Assembly (NCBI GenBank): GCA_025774935.1
Contig: JALGZK010000006.1
Coordinates: 1 to 64,000 of the forward strand
Direction: 5' to 3'
DNA length: 64,000 nt
Source: a bacterium
GTDB taxonomy: Bacteria > Joyebacterota > Joyebacteria > Joyebacterales > Joyebacteraceae
The position numbers and the translations under genes were made by a program. A model generated the notes under the pieces. That model had not been told where the DNA came from. It saw only the letters and a program-made list of their open reading frames with translations, and made no database searches. The stretch's first letter is position 1. The number at the start of each line of letters is the position of its first letter. This document shows, one piece after another, positions 1 to 8,219 of this stretch.

Positions 1-71
1 TCTACGCCCAGTCGTTGGGCGACACGCTCGAGGAAGTCGGCAGCGGGTGACTGGGGACCTTTCCCCGAGTC

Positions 72-1007
72 GTGTACTGGGACGCGGACACACGGAAGGA
101 CCTCCTGATCGGCCGGGCCGACGGCACGATCAACCTGTACACCAACATCGGCACCGACGCGGAGCCGACGTTCGACGCCGGCGTTCTCCTCGAGGTGGGC
201 GAGCCGGGCTCGAAGGTCGCCATCGACGTCGGCTCGAGGGCCACGCCCGTCGTGGTCGACTGGAACTCGGACTCACGCAAGGACCTGGTGATCGGAGGGA
301 TCGACGGGAGGATCCACGTCTTTCTGAACGAGGGGCTCGACACGCTACCGGACTTTCGCTCCGAGACGTTCGCCCAAGACGACGGCGGCGACCTCGTGGT
401 GCCCTCGGTCCGGTCGAGTCCCGAGGTCTTCGACATCGACCAAGACGGCAAGAAGGACCTTCTCCTCGGGAATACGAACGGGCAGCTCCTCTTCTACTCG
501 AACGTCTCGAGCGACGCGGCTCCGAGTTTCTCGGGATACGTCGCCGTCGAGGCGGACAGCGTTCCGATCGACCTCTCCGGAACCCCGCGGTCGCGCCCGG
601 GCCTCTGTGACTGGACCGGCGACGGCGAGCTCGACGTCCTCCTCGGTGCGAGCGACGGCCTGGTGCGGCTCTACCAGGGTCTCGAGCACACGCACTGGGC
701 GGGCATCCCGGGGGGCGAGGCCGCCGACGAGTCGGCGCTCCTCCTCGCCGCCCACCCCAACCCGTTCACGCCGCGCACCAGCATCCCGGTGGTTCTTCGG
801 AAGGGTGGCTCCGTCCGCATCGCCGTGCACGACGTCGCGGGACGCGAGGTGGCGGTGCTTGCCGACCGCCGTTTCGGTCCGGGCGTGCACGAGGTGACGT
901 GGCGCGGCGTCGATGAGACGGGGAGGCAGGTGCCCTCGGGCATCTACTTCGTGCGCCTCGTGGCCGACGGCTCGTCCGCGACGCGGAAGGTCGTTCTGCT
1001 TCGCTGA
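72..1007 (+). CDS. FG-GAP/VCBS repeat protein, 3' part, with FlgD-like C-terminal domain
   Basis: This is the 3' part of a secreted repeat protein. About three FG-GAP/VCBS-type units are visible, each with a core like DWNSDSRKDLVIGG or DIDQDGKKDLLLGN, which are Asp-rich calcium-binding loops of a beta-propeller. The last 85 or so residues form a FlgD/T9SS-like Ig domain: it opens with AHPNPFTP, has VHDVAGREVAVL and SGIYFVRL, and ends in KVVLLR. The GTG at 72 is only the first possible start after an in-frame TGA at 48-50. The same frame reads coding-like residues upstream of that TGA to the window edge, inside a repeat unit, so the gene probably begins outside the window and is interrupted, recoded or mis-sequenced at that codon. 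A strong terminator follows at 1053-1082. Likely surface-exposed or secreted; ligand unknown. Confidence 0.75.
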   Translation: MYWDADTRKDLLIGRADGTINLYTNIGTDAEPTFDAGVLLEVGEPGSKVAIDVGSRATPVVVDWNSDSRKDLVIGGIDGRIHVFLNEGLDTLPDFRSETFAQDDGGDLVVPSVRSSPEVFDIDQDGKKDLLLGNTNGQLLFYSNVSSDAAPSFSGYVAVEADSVPIDLSGTPRSRPGLCDWTGDGELDVLLGASDGLVRLYQGLEHTHWAGIPGGEAADESALLLAAHPNPFTPRTSIPVVLRKGGSVRIAVHDVAGREVAVLADRRFGPGVHEVTWRGVDETGRQVPSGIYFVRLVADGSSATRKVVLLR

Positions 1008-1052
1008 TCCGCAGGGCGCGGAGTCGCGCGCCGGCATGCCCCACGCACGCAG

Positions 1053-1082
1053 AAGGCCCGGCCGTGAGGCCGGGCCTTTCCT
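1053..1082 (+). terminator. Intrinsic terminator after FG-GAP gene
   Basis: Perfect 11-bp inverted repeat AAGGCCCGGCC / GGCCGGGCCTT with a GTGA loop, followed by a short pyrimidine-rich stretch. It lies between two convergent genes. Confidence 0.8.
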
Positions 1083-1129
1083 TGAGTCGCATCCGTGCCG
1101 GTTCGCGACCCTCTCGGGTCGCGGTCGCT

Positions 1130-2425
1130 CTATCGGTACCTTCCCTTGATGGCGCCCCACGTCTGGTGCTCGACCGGCGTTCCGCACGGGCCGCAGATCT
1201 GCCTGTGCGAGCCGATCAGGATACCCCAGTCGTTGTTGTTGCCCCTGCACATCGAGTCCTCGCAGAGGTTGTAGTCGTCCCCGGCGCCGTCGCAGAAGAG
1301 CGGGTCGACCACGAGGTTGTTTCCGGAGACCTGGTCCCCGCCGGCGTTTCCGAACGTCACGTTGAACGTCGCGGTGATGGGCGTGAAGCCGAGGCGGTGG
1401 AGCGCGTTGCCGCTCTCGCTGAACGCGATGATCGACGTCGAGACCGTGGTCATGTTGTAGTCGGGATCCCCGGCACAGCAGAGCCCGCCGCCGTTGTGCG
1501 CGCTGTTCCACACGATCGTGCAGTTCTGGACGTCGAAGAACCCTGCGTAGTCGGTGTGCGAGTAGAGCCCCCCACCCTGGTAGGCCGTGTTCCGGACTAC
1601 GGTGCAGAAGGCGAACGAGACGAGTGCGAAGCTGTTCGAGAACAACGCCCCGCCCCTCGTCGCCTCGTTCTCCGTGAAGGTGCAGAACGAGATGATCGTC
1701 GGGATGAACCCCTCGCCTCCCGGCGCTCCGAGCATCCCCACGTAGATGCCCCCTCCGTCCTGGGCGGTGTTGCCCTCGAAGTCGCAGTAGAGCAGCCGCA
1801 CGGAGCTCGACGCCTTGATCGACATCGCTCCGCCGTTGATGCCCGCCTCGTTGTCGATGAACTCCGACTCGAGGACGTACGGCTGTCCCTGGTACGAGTA
1901 GATCGCGCCCCCGTAGTCGATCGCGACGTTGTTCCTGAAGATGCAGTTCTCGATGTTCGGGGCCGCGCCGACGCCGACGTGCATCGCGCCGCCGAAGCTC
2001 GCGCTGTTGCCGTCGAAGACGCAGTCCCAGATGGCGGGGGAGGAGTTCTCGATCCAGACGGCCCCGCCCTCGTACCTCGAGCCGTTGGTGACGGTGAACC
2101 CCTGGACGACGGTGTACCAGAACTCGCCCGAGTGGAAGTAGAAGCCGCGTCCGGCGTGCTCGCAGTCGATAATCGTCACCTCCGCCCCGCCCTCGGACTT
2201 CAGGAGGAGGTTCTTGCCTTGCAGGTCGATCTCACGGTTCCCGGCGCCGGTGTAGATTCCCGGCGCCACGAGAACCGTGTCTCCGATCGACTGCGCGGCG
2301 TCGATGCCCTCCTGGATGCTCAGGAAATCACCCGCGCCGTTCACGTCGACGCGGTAGGTGGCCGCGCCGGCGAGAGATACTGCTGCAAACAGAATGAAGC
2401 CAACGGCCGGAGCATACGGCTTCAC
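1130..2425 (-). CDS. Secreted beta-helix protein (Pmp-like repeats) with WGxIKxxYR tail
   Basis: A 431-aa exported right-handed beta-helix protein. The GTG start at 2425 is chosen because AAGGAGG lies just upstream and the promoter at 2483-2511 excludes the longer frame. A signal peptide (hydrophobic segment ending SLAGAA) is followed by a region typical of pectate-lyase-like helices (DFLSIQEGIDAAQSIGDTVLV). Then come at least five Pmp-type units such as FRNNVAIDYGGAIY, FIDNEAGINGGAMS, FEGNTAQDGGGIY and FTENEATRGGALF. These are the predicted outer-membrane-protein repeats known from Chlamydia Pmp proteins. The C-terminus is Cys-rich (CGPCG) and ends in GTPVEHQTWGAIKGRYR, the tail shared with six other proteins here. 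No catalytic residues were recognised, so an adhesin or surface role is more likely than enzymatic activity. Confidence 0.85.
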   Translation of the reverse strand: MKPYAPAVGFILFAAVSLAGAATYRVDVNGAGDFLSIQEGIDAAQSIGDTVLVAPGIYTGAGNREIDLQGKNLLLKSEGGAEVTIIDCEHAGRGFYFHSGEFWYTVVQGFTVTNGSRYEGGAVWIENSSPAIWDCVFDGNSASFGGAMHVGVGAAPNIENCIFRNNVAIDYGGAIYSYQGQPYVLESEFIDNEAGINGGAMSIKASSSVRLLYCDFEGNTAQDGGGIYVGMLGAPGGEGFIPTIISFCTFTENEATRGGALFSNSFALVSFAFCTVVRNTAYQGGGLYSHTDYAGFFDVQNCTIVWNSAHNGGGLCCAGDPDYNMTTVSTSIIAFSESGNALHRLGFTPITATFNVTFGNAGGDQVSGNNLVVDPLFCDGAGDDYNLCEDSMCRGNNNDWGILIGSHRQICGPCGTPVEHQTWGAIKGRYR

Positions 2426-2482
2426 GGTAGACCTCCTTGGGGGGCAGGGGTGCGTCGCCGGTGGGGGGGGAGCGACGCCTTC

Positions 2483-2511
2483 ATTGTAGCGGAAAACCCG
2501 GTTCGCGACAA
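2483..2511 (-). promoter_or_regulatory. Sigma-70-type promoter of the beta-helix gene
   Basis: On the minus strand TTGTCG, 17 bp, TACAAT. Expected start near 2476, about 50 nt upstream of the GTG at 2425. Confidence 0.65.
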
Positions 2512-2791
2512 GTCGGCGGTGAATGCTCTCCACCTCTACCGACACGGGCACTCGCGCCCCGGTTGCATATCGCGGTCCGCGGTACGTCGGTTCGGCATCG
2601 TAGTCCGTTGGTTCTCATCTTGACCCGGCCCGGGGCCGGACGCAAGACTCTCCAGACCCCGCCCGAGCGGTCCGCTGACGGGCTCGCCTCCGGCGGCCAC
2701 GGGCCCTCTCGGGGCTCCAGAGGGTGCTCGAGGGCCGTCCCCGTGGCGTCGGTCGCGCCCGCCCCATCCCGCGCGGCGAGTGTGATTCCGA

Positions 2792-2820
2792 TTGACGGGA
2801 ACAGGGATGTCTGGTAGATT
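2792..2820 (+). promoter_or_regulatory. Sigma-70-type promoter upstream of cspA
   Basis: TTGACG, 17 bp, TAGATT. Predicted start near 2827, giving a leader of about 230 nt before the cold-shock gene at 3060. The rest of the 634-bp gap from 2426 to 3059 shows no gene. Confidence 0.7.
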
Positions 2821-2875
2821 GGATTCTGGTGTAGGTGTAGCCACGTCGGTGTACGGATGTGTCCGAGAGCACACG

Positions 2876-2907
2876 AAAGGGCCTGGCGCACGCGCTGGTC
2901 CTTTTTT
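2876..2907 (+). terminator. Intrinsic terminator inside the cspA leader
   Basis: AAAGGGCC / GGTCCTTT (8 bp, one G-U) with a small inner GCG/CGC stem, running into six T residues at 2902-2907. It lies between the promoter at 2792 and the cold-shock ORF at 3060. It could be an attenuator, or it could end a separate small RNA of about 80 nt. Confidence 0.65.
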
Positions 2908-3059
2908 GCGCACTTGGGGCCGTCGGCGGTGCGGATCCGGCGACGGAGGTCATCGGTTCAGGGTGATGGCGCACCCATGCGGGTGGAAGGCCCGCGCGAC
3001 AGGATGGTCGGGAGCACCGGGGGCTCCGGGCGCCGACCGCAGGTTGGAGGTGTGGCTGG

Positions 3060-3275
3060 ATGAGCACGACCGGACGAGTGAAGTGGTTCAATGACAGCAA
3101 AGGCTACGGCTTCATCACGCCGGATGATGGATCGAAGGACTGCTTCGTCCACTTCTCGGCGATCAAGACCGGCGGCGACTTCAAGACGCTGAACGAAGGC
3201 GACCGCGTCGAGTTCGACATCGTCCCGGGCGACAAGGGCCCGGCCGCGGAGAACGTTACCGTCATCGAGGAATAG
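3060..3275 (+). CDS. cspA: Cold-shock domain protein (CspA family), copy 1
   Basis: A 71-aa single cold-shock domain (OB-fold) protein that binds single-stranded RNA/DNA and acts as a cytoplasmic RNA chaperone. The RNP1 motif KGYGFI and RNP2-like motif CFVHF are intact, and [15 protein letters not shown] is the classical opening. ATG at 3060 is preceded by TTGGAGG. The gene stands alone, with a promoter about 230 nt upstream, an intrinsic terminator inside the leader (2876-2907) and a terminator behind the gene (3303-3330). The long structured leader recalls E. coli cspA, but cold regulation here is an inference. A second copy lies at 12440-12667. Confidence 0.95.
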   Translation: MSTTGRVKWFNDSKGYGFITPDDGSKDCFVHFSAIKTGGDFKTLNEGDRVEFDIVPGDKGPAAENVTVIEE

Positions 3276-3302
3276 CCTTCGTCCGATGTCGATGGAATCG
3301 AA

Positions 3303-3335
3303 CGGGGCCGCCCATCAGGGGCGGCCCCGTGTTCA
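3303..3335 (+). terminator. Intrinsic terminator after cspA
   Basis: CGGGGCCGCCC / GGGCGGCCCCG, loop ATCAG, followed by TGTTCAT. It lies between cspA and the convergent OmpA-type gene and may serve both. Confidence 0.7.
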
Positions 3336-3395
3336 TATCGGGATCACACGTGGCAGGATGCTCCTGCCTGCGGGTCCGGGTGAGGTGAGGGTACT

Positions 3396-4079
3396 CTAGC
3401 CCTGTCCCTCCTCGCGCGCGGCCTCCTCCTCGGCCCAGCTCTTGAGGTCCTCGTTCGCCCAGATCGCGACCTCGACGCGCCGGTTCTCCTGCCTGCCCAT
3501 CTCGGTCTCGTTGTCGGCGATCGGCTGCATCTCGCCGTACCACATCGCCGTCATCCGGCTCGCGATGACGTCCTGCTGCATCAGGAACATCAGGACGGAT
3601 TTCGCGCGACGTTCGGACAGGCTCATGTTGTAGTCTTCCGGGCCGGTCGAGTCCGTGTGGCCCTCGAGCAGGATGTCGGTCTCGGCGTACTTCACCAGGA
3701 TCACTGCGAGCTCGGCCAGGTTCTCCTCCGCCTCGGGTCTCAAGTCCGCCTTGTCGACGTCGAAGAGGATCCCCGAGTCGAACGTGACCTTGATGCCCTC
3801 GCCGACACGCTCGACGGTCGCTCCCTCGAGGTCGGCCTCGATCTCCGCGGCCTGCTCGTCCATGTAGTTGCCGATGATGCCGCCGGCGGCTCCACCGATG
3901 ACGGCGCCGAGGATGGCGCCCATCGCCGTGTAGCCGGTCGCAGCGCCGATCACCCCACCGACCACCGCGCCTCCCGACGCGCCGATCGCCACGCCCTTGT
4001 CCTGATTGCTCATCCCGGCGCAGCCCACGAGCCCAACGACCAGGAGTCCGATCAGGACGCTCGTCACGATTCTCCGCAT
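3396..4079 (-). CDS. OmpA-family outer-membrane lipoprotein with glycine-zipper segment
   Basis: A 227-aa lipoprotein. The N-terminal signal ends in the lipobox LVGC (Cys20). Residues of about 28-72 are a Gly/Ala-rich glycine-zipper segment (GASGGAVVGGVIGAATGY and GAVIGGAAGGIIGNYMD). Residues 95-215 form an OmpA-like peptidoglycan-binding domain with LLEGHTDSTG and LSERRAKSV, the residues that hold diaminopimelate in this family. Expected to sit in the outer membrane and tether it to peptidoglycan. It is similar in layout to YfiB/Pal-like proteins, but no tol genes are nearby, so it is not called Pal. Promoter at 4151-4179. Confidence 0.92.
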   Translation of the reverse strand: MRRIVTSVLIGLLVVGLVGCAGMSNQDKGVAIGASGGAVVGGVIGAATGYTAMGAILGAVIGGAAGGIIGNYMDEQAAEIEADLEGATVERVGEGIKVTFDSGILFDVDKADLRPEAEENLAELAVILVKYAETDILLEGHTDSTGPEDYNMSLSERRAKSVLMFLMQQDVIASRMTAMWYGEMQPIADNETEMGRQENRRVEVAIWANEDLKSWAEEEAAREEGQG

Positions 4080-4150
4080 AGCCCGCGCCCTCCTCTCTCG
4101 CTCCCTCCCGGGAGCGCGTCCTCTCCGTCCTCTTCCGTTTGCGACGCCCG

Positions 4151-4179
4151 ATGCTAGGGGAAGGTCTCACTCGAGTCAA
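4151..4179 (-). promoter_or_regulatory. Sigma-70-type promoter of the OmpA-family lipoprotein gene
   Basis: On the minus strand TTGACT, 17 bp, TAGCAT; predicted start near 4144. The rest of the 358-bp gap 4080-4437 holds only the terminator at 4374-4398. Confidence 0.7.
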
Positions 4180-4373
4180 CAGCGCCCGCCCACTTGCCGG
4201 ACGGTCTCCTGCCGCGCTTCACAGGTGACTGACGCGCGTGGCTCCAGTTCCATTCACTCTCACTCACCCGGACCAGGATGCCCCTCTGAAGTGGCGCTGC
4301 GCCGGCGCCCACAGGGTCGGGAGTATCTTGACAGACGGAGATAATGCGATTCTCCTCTTCCCGAGCGGACACG

Positions 4374-4398
4374 AAAACACCCCGCCTCGGGCGGGGTG
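4374..4398 (-). terminator. Intrinsic terminator of the fibronectin-III protein gene
   Basis: On the minus strand CACCCCGCC, short loop, GGCGGGGTG, followed directly by TTTT. Confidence 0.85.
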
Positions 4399-4437
4399 GT
4401 CGGTGTGCGGTCGAACGGTCGGGCCGCTGTCGCCGCG

Positions 4438-6735
4438 TTATCTCAGCACCATGACCTTCGTGCGAAGGCTCCCGCTGCTGCACGACGCCACGCAGAAGTA
4501 GATGCCGCTCGCGAGGCGCCTGCCGCGCGAGTCCGTGCCGTCCCAGTACGCCGTCGCTATTCCGGACTCGGTCCTGCCCTCGGCCACTACGTCGATCTGA
4601 CGCCCCCTGGCGTCGTACATCGACACGGTGTAGCGGGTGCCGCCCCTCTCGGAGCCGGGCAGGGCGAAGCGGATCGTGGTTCCATCACTCACGGGGTTCG
4701 GGTAGACCCAGAGCCGGCCGCCCTCCCCGGTTCCGGGGACCGCCGTCGCATGAGTCGAGAGGGCGCTCTCGTTCCCGGCGTCGTCCACCGCCGTGACCGC
4801 GTAGACGTAGATGAGACCCTCCTCGACGTCGCGGTCGACGAAGCCCGTCTCGTTCCAGGCGAGGGTCGCAAGCTCGGAGAAGAACGCGTCCCCCTCGGGC
4901 CTGCGGTACAGGACGTGAAAGGCGCAGTCCGGATCGCCGCTCAGGCTCCAGTTCAGCCTCACGCTGCTCCCGTCGGGTACGGCCGTGAGACCTGAGGGGA
5001 CCTGCGGAGGCATGAGATCGACGACCTCCAGGGTCGAGAACGTGCCCACCGGCGAGACCGCCTCGTTGCCGGCCACGGCCCGGGAGCGCACGCGGTAGTA
5101 GTAGAAGCTCCCCGGGGCGAGACCCGTGAGGTCCATCTCGTGGTCCGTGACGTATGCCTGGTCGGAGACCGCGAGCTGGCAGTCGTCGGTCAGCCCGTAT
5201 TCCACGACCGAGGTCGCGGGCAGGCTCGTCCACCAGGAGATCGTGGCGGAGGACGTCGTCGTGTCGGAGACCGTGATGCCGAAGAGCCCGACCGGAGGCG
5301 GCTCGTTGGCGTCGGTCTCGACCATCTGGTCGTCCGACACGGCCTCGCTGCCGAATGTGTCGGTGCTCCTCACGCGGAAGTGGTAGGTGGAGGAGGGGAG
5401 CAGCCCGTCCACGATGACCGTGTGGACCGCCACGAGGTCCGGATCGACCGGCGTCGCGCTCCCGTAGGCCTCGCTCGTCCCGTACTCGACCTGGGAGTCC
5501 GCGGGGCGGTTCGTCACCCAGCCCACGGTGAAGAACGACGGAGTGACCTCGATGACGGTGAGATCCGAGATCGTGAGCTCGCTCGGCGGCGTCTCGAAGG
5601 TCATGTCCTCCGAGACTGCGTAGGCGCCCTCGGCCTCGGTTGCCGTCACCCTGAAGTGGTACAGCTCGCCCGCCTCGAGACTCGTGAGATGGACGGCGTG
5701 GTTCGTCTCGTAGTCCTCATCCCCGGCCACGAGCCCGTAGCCCTCGTCCGGCCCGTACTCCACGATCGAAGTCGTCGGGAGGTTGGTGAGCCACCGGACC
5801 GTCACATCGTGCGGTCCGACCTGCCCGACGGAGATCTCGTAGATGATCACGAGATTCGTCTGTCCCGACTCCTCGGTCACGAACGTCTGGTCGGACGACT
5901 TCACCTCTTGCCCGTACGCGTCGGCCGACAGGACGCGGAAGTGGTAGAGCGTCTCCGGATCGAGACCCTCGATTACGACGGTGTGCTCGTTCGTGAGTGC
6001 CGGATCGAGCTCCGTCATGTGACCGTAGCCCGCGCTGGTTCCGTACTCGACGCAGGACGTCGCCGGCGTCGAGGTCGACCACGTGATCGTCGCCGTGCTC
6101 GACGTCGTGTCCGCTACGGTCACCCCCATGATCGTCGGCCGAAGCGGATACGTCGTGAACGACATGTCCGCGGAGATGGCCCCGCGTCCGAAGTCGTCGA
6201 ACGAGACGGCGCGGCAGTGGTACGTCGTCAGGGGAGTCAGGCCGTCGAGGACGATCTCGTGGTCCGTCACTAGCGATGTTTGGACGGGGGTTATGCTCCC
6301 ATAGAGGTCCGTCTGCCCGTAGATGGCCTGCGACGTGGCCGGCGAGTTCGTCTGCCAGCAGACGGCGGCGCTCACGTCGGAGACCACGCAGACGTAGGCT
6401 CCGGAGATCGTGAACGAACCGTCGTTCCCCCCGCCCACGCAGATGATGGACGCGGTCTGGTCGTGGTCGTGCTCGAGTGTGAAGCTGAGGAACCCGAGCG
6501 GGTCGGAGATAGCGGACCCGCGCTCGGCGCACATGCTGCAGCTCACGTCGAAGGCCATGTTCGGCGTGATGCCGACCATGACGTGCGCCGTCTCACCGGG
6601 TTGTACGAGGGGTTCGGCATGCACGAAGGGCACCACCACCAAGCAGAGCAGCGTTGCGATGAAGGCCGCGCTCATGGTGTGGCGTACAGCTGTAGGTACC
6701 GCTCTATGTTCTCCACGCGCCACCGCGGAGATCAT
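4438..6735 (-). CDS. Secreted multi-fibronectin-III protein with FlgD-like C-terminal domain
   Basis: A 765-aa exported protein. ATG at 6735 is chosen because a very good promoter at 6763-6791 lies just upstream and GGGAG precedes it. The signal peptide has a hydrophobic core FIATLLCLVVVPFVHA at about residues 24-40. At least five fibronectin-III-like modules follow, each with a core such as SATISWWTSLPATSVVEYG and HEMDLTGLAPGSFYYYRV. This resembles the N-terminal module of purple acid phosphatases, but no metallophosphatase domain is present. A further Fn3-like unit and a FlgD/T9SS-like C-terminal domain follow (LWVYPNPVSDGTTIRFALP, WDGTDSRGRRLASGIYF, end KVMVLR). Likely a surface or secreted adhesive or structural protein; ligand unknown. 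The gene is monocistronic. Confidence 0.85.
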   Translation of the reverse strand: MISAVARGEHRAVPTAVRHTMSAAFIATLLCLVVVPFVHAEPLVQPGETAHVMVGITPNMAFDVSCSMCAERGSAISDPLGFLSFTLEHDHDQTASIICVGGGNDGSFTISGAYVCVVSDVSAAVCWQTNSPATSQAIYGQTDLYGSITPVQTSLVTDHEIVLDGLTPLTTYHCRAVSFDDFGRGAISADMSFTTYPLRPTIMGVTVADTTSSTATITWSTSTPATSCVEYGTSAGYGHMTELDPALTNEHTVVIEGLDPETLYHFRVLSADAYGQEVKSSDQTFVTEESGQTNLVIIYEISVGQVGPHDVTVRWLTNLPTTSIVEYGPDEGYGLVAGDEDYETNHAVHLTSLEAGELYHFRVTATEAEGAYAVSEDMTFETPPSELTISDLTVIEVTPSFFTVGWVTNRPADSQVEYGTSEAYGSATPVDPDLVAVHTVIVDGLLPSSTYHFRVRSTDTFGSEAVSDDQMVETDANEPPPVGLFGITVSDTTTSSATISWWTSLPATSVVEYGLTDDCQLAVSDQAYVTDHEMDLTGLAPGSFYYYRVRSRAVAGNEAVSPVGTFSTLEVVDLMPPQVPSGLTAVPDGSSVRLNWSLSGDPDCAFHVLYRRPEGDAFFSELATLAWNETGFVDRDVEEGLIYVYAVTAVDDAGNESALSTHATAVPGTGEGGRLWVYPNPVSDGTTIRFALPGSERGGTRYTVSMYDARGRQIDVVAEGRTESGIATAYWDGTDSRGRRLASGIYFCVASCSSGSLRTKVMVLR

Positions 6736-6762
6736 GTGCACTCCCGGGCTCAGGTTGCGCCG

Positions 6763-6791
6763 AGGATAGAGGCGAGCAAGAAAGTTGTCAA
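6763..6791 (-). promoter_or_regulatory. Sigma-70-type promoter of the fibronectin-III protein gene
   Basis: On the minus strand TTGACA, 17 bp, TATCCT, ending about 28 nt upstream of the ATG at 6735. The remaining part of the gap (6792-7062) shows nothing I can name. Confidence 0.8.
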
Positions 6792-7062
6792 GCCGTAAGT
6801 GCGCGTTTTTCGGCACGTTCTGGGTGTGCACAAATCTCTGCGCTTGTGCCGGAACTTGCGCGTGGTGGGGCTCCGGTCGCTCGGCTGGAATGTGTGCGAG
6901 AAGCGGGCCAGACGCAAATGGAATCGCACAGCGCGAGACGATTGTGCGCGGACGAGCCTCACTCGTTCCGACTCGAGCAGGGCGCGGGTGCTCGCGAACG
7001 GGCGAGCGCTCGTGAGCCCGTGCGTGGCCGGGCGTCAGTCACTGGAGGTTGTCGTGGGGACG

Positions 7063-8100
7063 TCAACGGTAGAGTGCCTTGATCGCGCTCCAGGAGGCAG
7101 GACTCACCGTTGTCGTGCAGTCGCCGCACCCCTGCGCCTCGCTCCCGATCAGGAGGCCCCAGGGGTTGTTGGCGGCGAGGCACGGCGAGTTCGAGCAGAG
7201 TGATACGGTCCCCTCTGCGAGATCGCAGAGGAGGGGGTCCTCCGACTCGTTGTCGTGGTGGTCGCCCGGGAGAGCGTCTCCGCCCTCGTTCCCGAACACG
7301 TAGCAGTGGAAGATCTCCGGATCGCCGCCCTCGATCCCGCTCCCGTTCGTGCTGAAGGCGACGATGCATCTCTCGATCGTCCCGCCGGAGCCTTCGAGGG
7401 TAATCCCTCCGGCGGTGAAGCTCGAGTTGCCGGCGATCGTGCAGCTCCGGACCACGGGCTCGGAGCTCGCGAACCAGAGGGCCCCGCCGTCGGCGGCGGT
7501 GTTGTCGTGGAAGGTGCTCCCGACGACGGCGACCGAGCCGGAGGATACGGAGACGGCCCCGCCGGTATCGTCGGCGGTGTTCCCGCGGAACTCGCAGTTC
7601 CTGACCTTCGCCGCTCCTCCGGAGACCTGGATGGCGCCGCCTCTCACGGCCCAGTTCTCCTCGAAGAGGCAGTTCCTGATGATCGGGGAACCTCCCCAGC
7701 AGTCGATGGCCCCGCCCGTCGTCGCGCTCCCCCGGATGAAGCGGAAAGCGTCGATGACGGTGGTCGAGTCGATGGCGGCGCCGAAGGCGAAGGCCCTCGC
7801 CGCGTTCTGGCAGTCGACGAGGGGAGTCTCCCAGTCGGGCTCGCCGGCGAGGGCGAGGCCCTGCAGGAGGATGTTCCGGCCGCCGAGATCCAGGTCGCGG
7901 TTCCCCTCTCCTCTGTACAGCCCGCCACGGACGAGCACCGTGTCGCCGCCGGCGACCGCGTCGATTCCCTCCTGGATCGTCAGGAACTGGCCGAAGCCGT
8001 TCGAGTCCACGAGGACGACACTGGCGGGGAGACGTCCCGTCAGCAGAGGGCCGGCAAGCGCAGCGCACGTGAGGAGAGCTGTGATGACGTTCCGGATCAT
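7063..8100 (-). CDS. Secreted beta-helix protein (Pmp-like repeats) with WGxIKxxYR-type tail, second copy
   Basis: A 345-aa exported beta-helix protein, the same design as the one at 1130-2425. It has a signal peptide (ITALLTCAALAGPLL), then FLTIQEGIDAVAGGDTVLV, then Pmp-like units FEENWAVRGGAIQVS, FRGNTADDTGGAVSV and FHDNTAADGGALWF. The C-terminus has the same Cys-rich segment (NSPCLAANNPWGLLIGSEA) and ends in SPASWSAIKALYR, where Ser replaces the usual Gly after Trp. ATG at 8100 has only a weak upstream GGA. The promoter at 8140-8169 supports a start near here and separates it from the upstream ABC operon. Confidence 0.83.
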   Translation of the reverse strand: MIRNVITALLTCAALAGPLLTGRLPASVVLVDSNGFGQFLTIQEGIDAVAGGDTVLVRGGLYRGEGNRDLDLGGRNILLQGLALAGEPDWETPLVDCQNAARAFAFGAAIDSTTVIDAFRFIRGSATTGGAIDCWGGSPIIRNCLFEENWAVRGGAIQVSGGAAKVRNCEFRGNTADDTGGAVSVSSGSVAVVGSTFHDNTAADGGALWFASSEPVVRSCTIAGNSSFTAGGITLEGSGGTIERCIVAFSTNGSGIEGGDPEIFHCYVFGNEGGDALPGDHHDNESEDPLLCDLAEGTVSLCSNSPCLAANNPWGLLIGSEAQGCGDCTTTVSPASWSAIKALYR

Positions 8101-8139
8101 GATCGTGTCCGCGAGTTCGTGATTCGGTGTCCACCCACG

Positions 8140-8169
8140 ATGGTATTGGTCGTTCGGACGGGGGGTCAA
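8140..8169 (-). promoter_or_regulatory. Sigma-70-type promoter of the second beta-helix gene
   Basis: On the minus strand TTGACC, 18 bp, TACCAT, about 40 nt upstream of the ATG at 8100. Confidence 0.6.
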
Positions 8170-8219
8170 CTTCGAATCCCCTGGCCCGTGGCAACCACCG
8201 GGCGCCCCGTCCCCGAGGG

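Noticed and set aside
4328-4351. TTGACA followed by ATAATG
   Set aside because: Only 7 bp apart, and nothing suitable at 16-18 bp. No gene starts downstream on that strand.
6735-6831. Longer start at 6831 for the fibronectin-III protein
   Set aside because: The promoter at 6763-6791 lies inside that extension.
8165-8185. CTTCGAATCCCC, resembling a tRNA T-arm
   Set aside because: The flanks do not pair as a T-stem, and no anticodon or acceptor stem is found. No tRNA or rRNA gene seen in the window.
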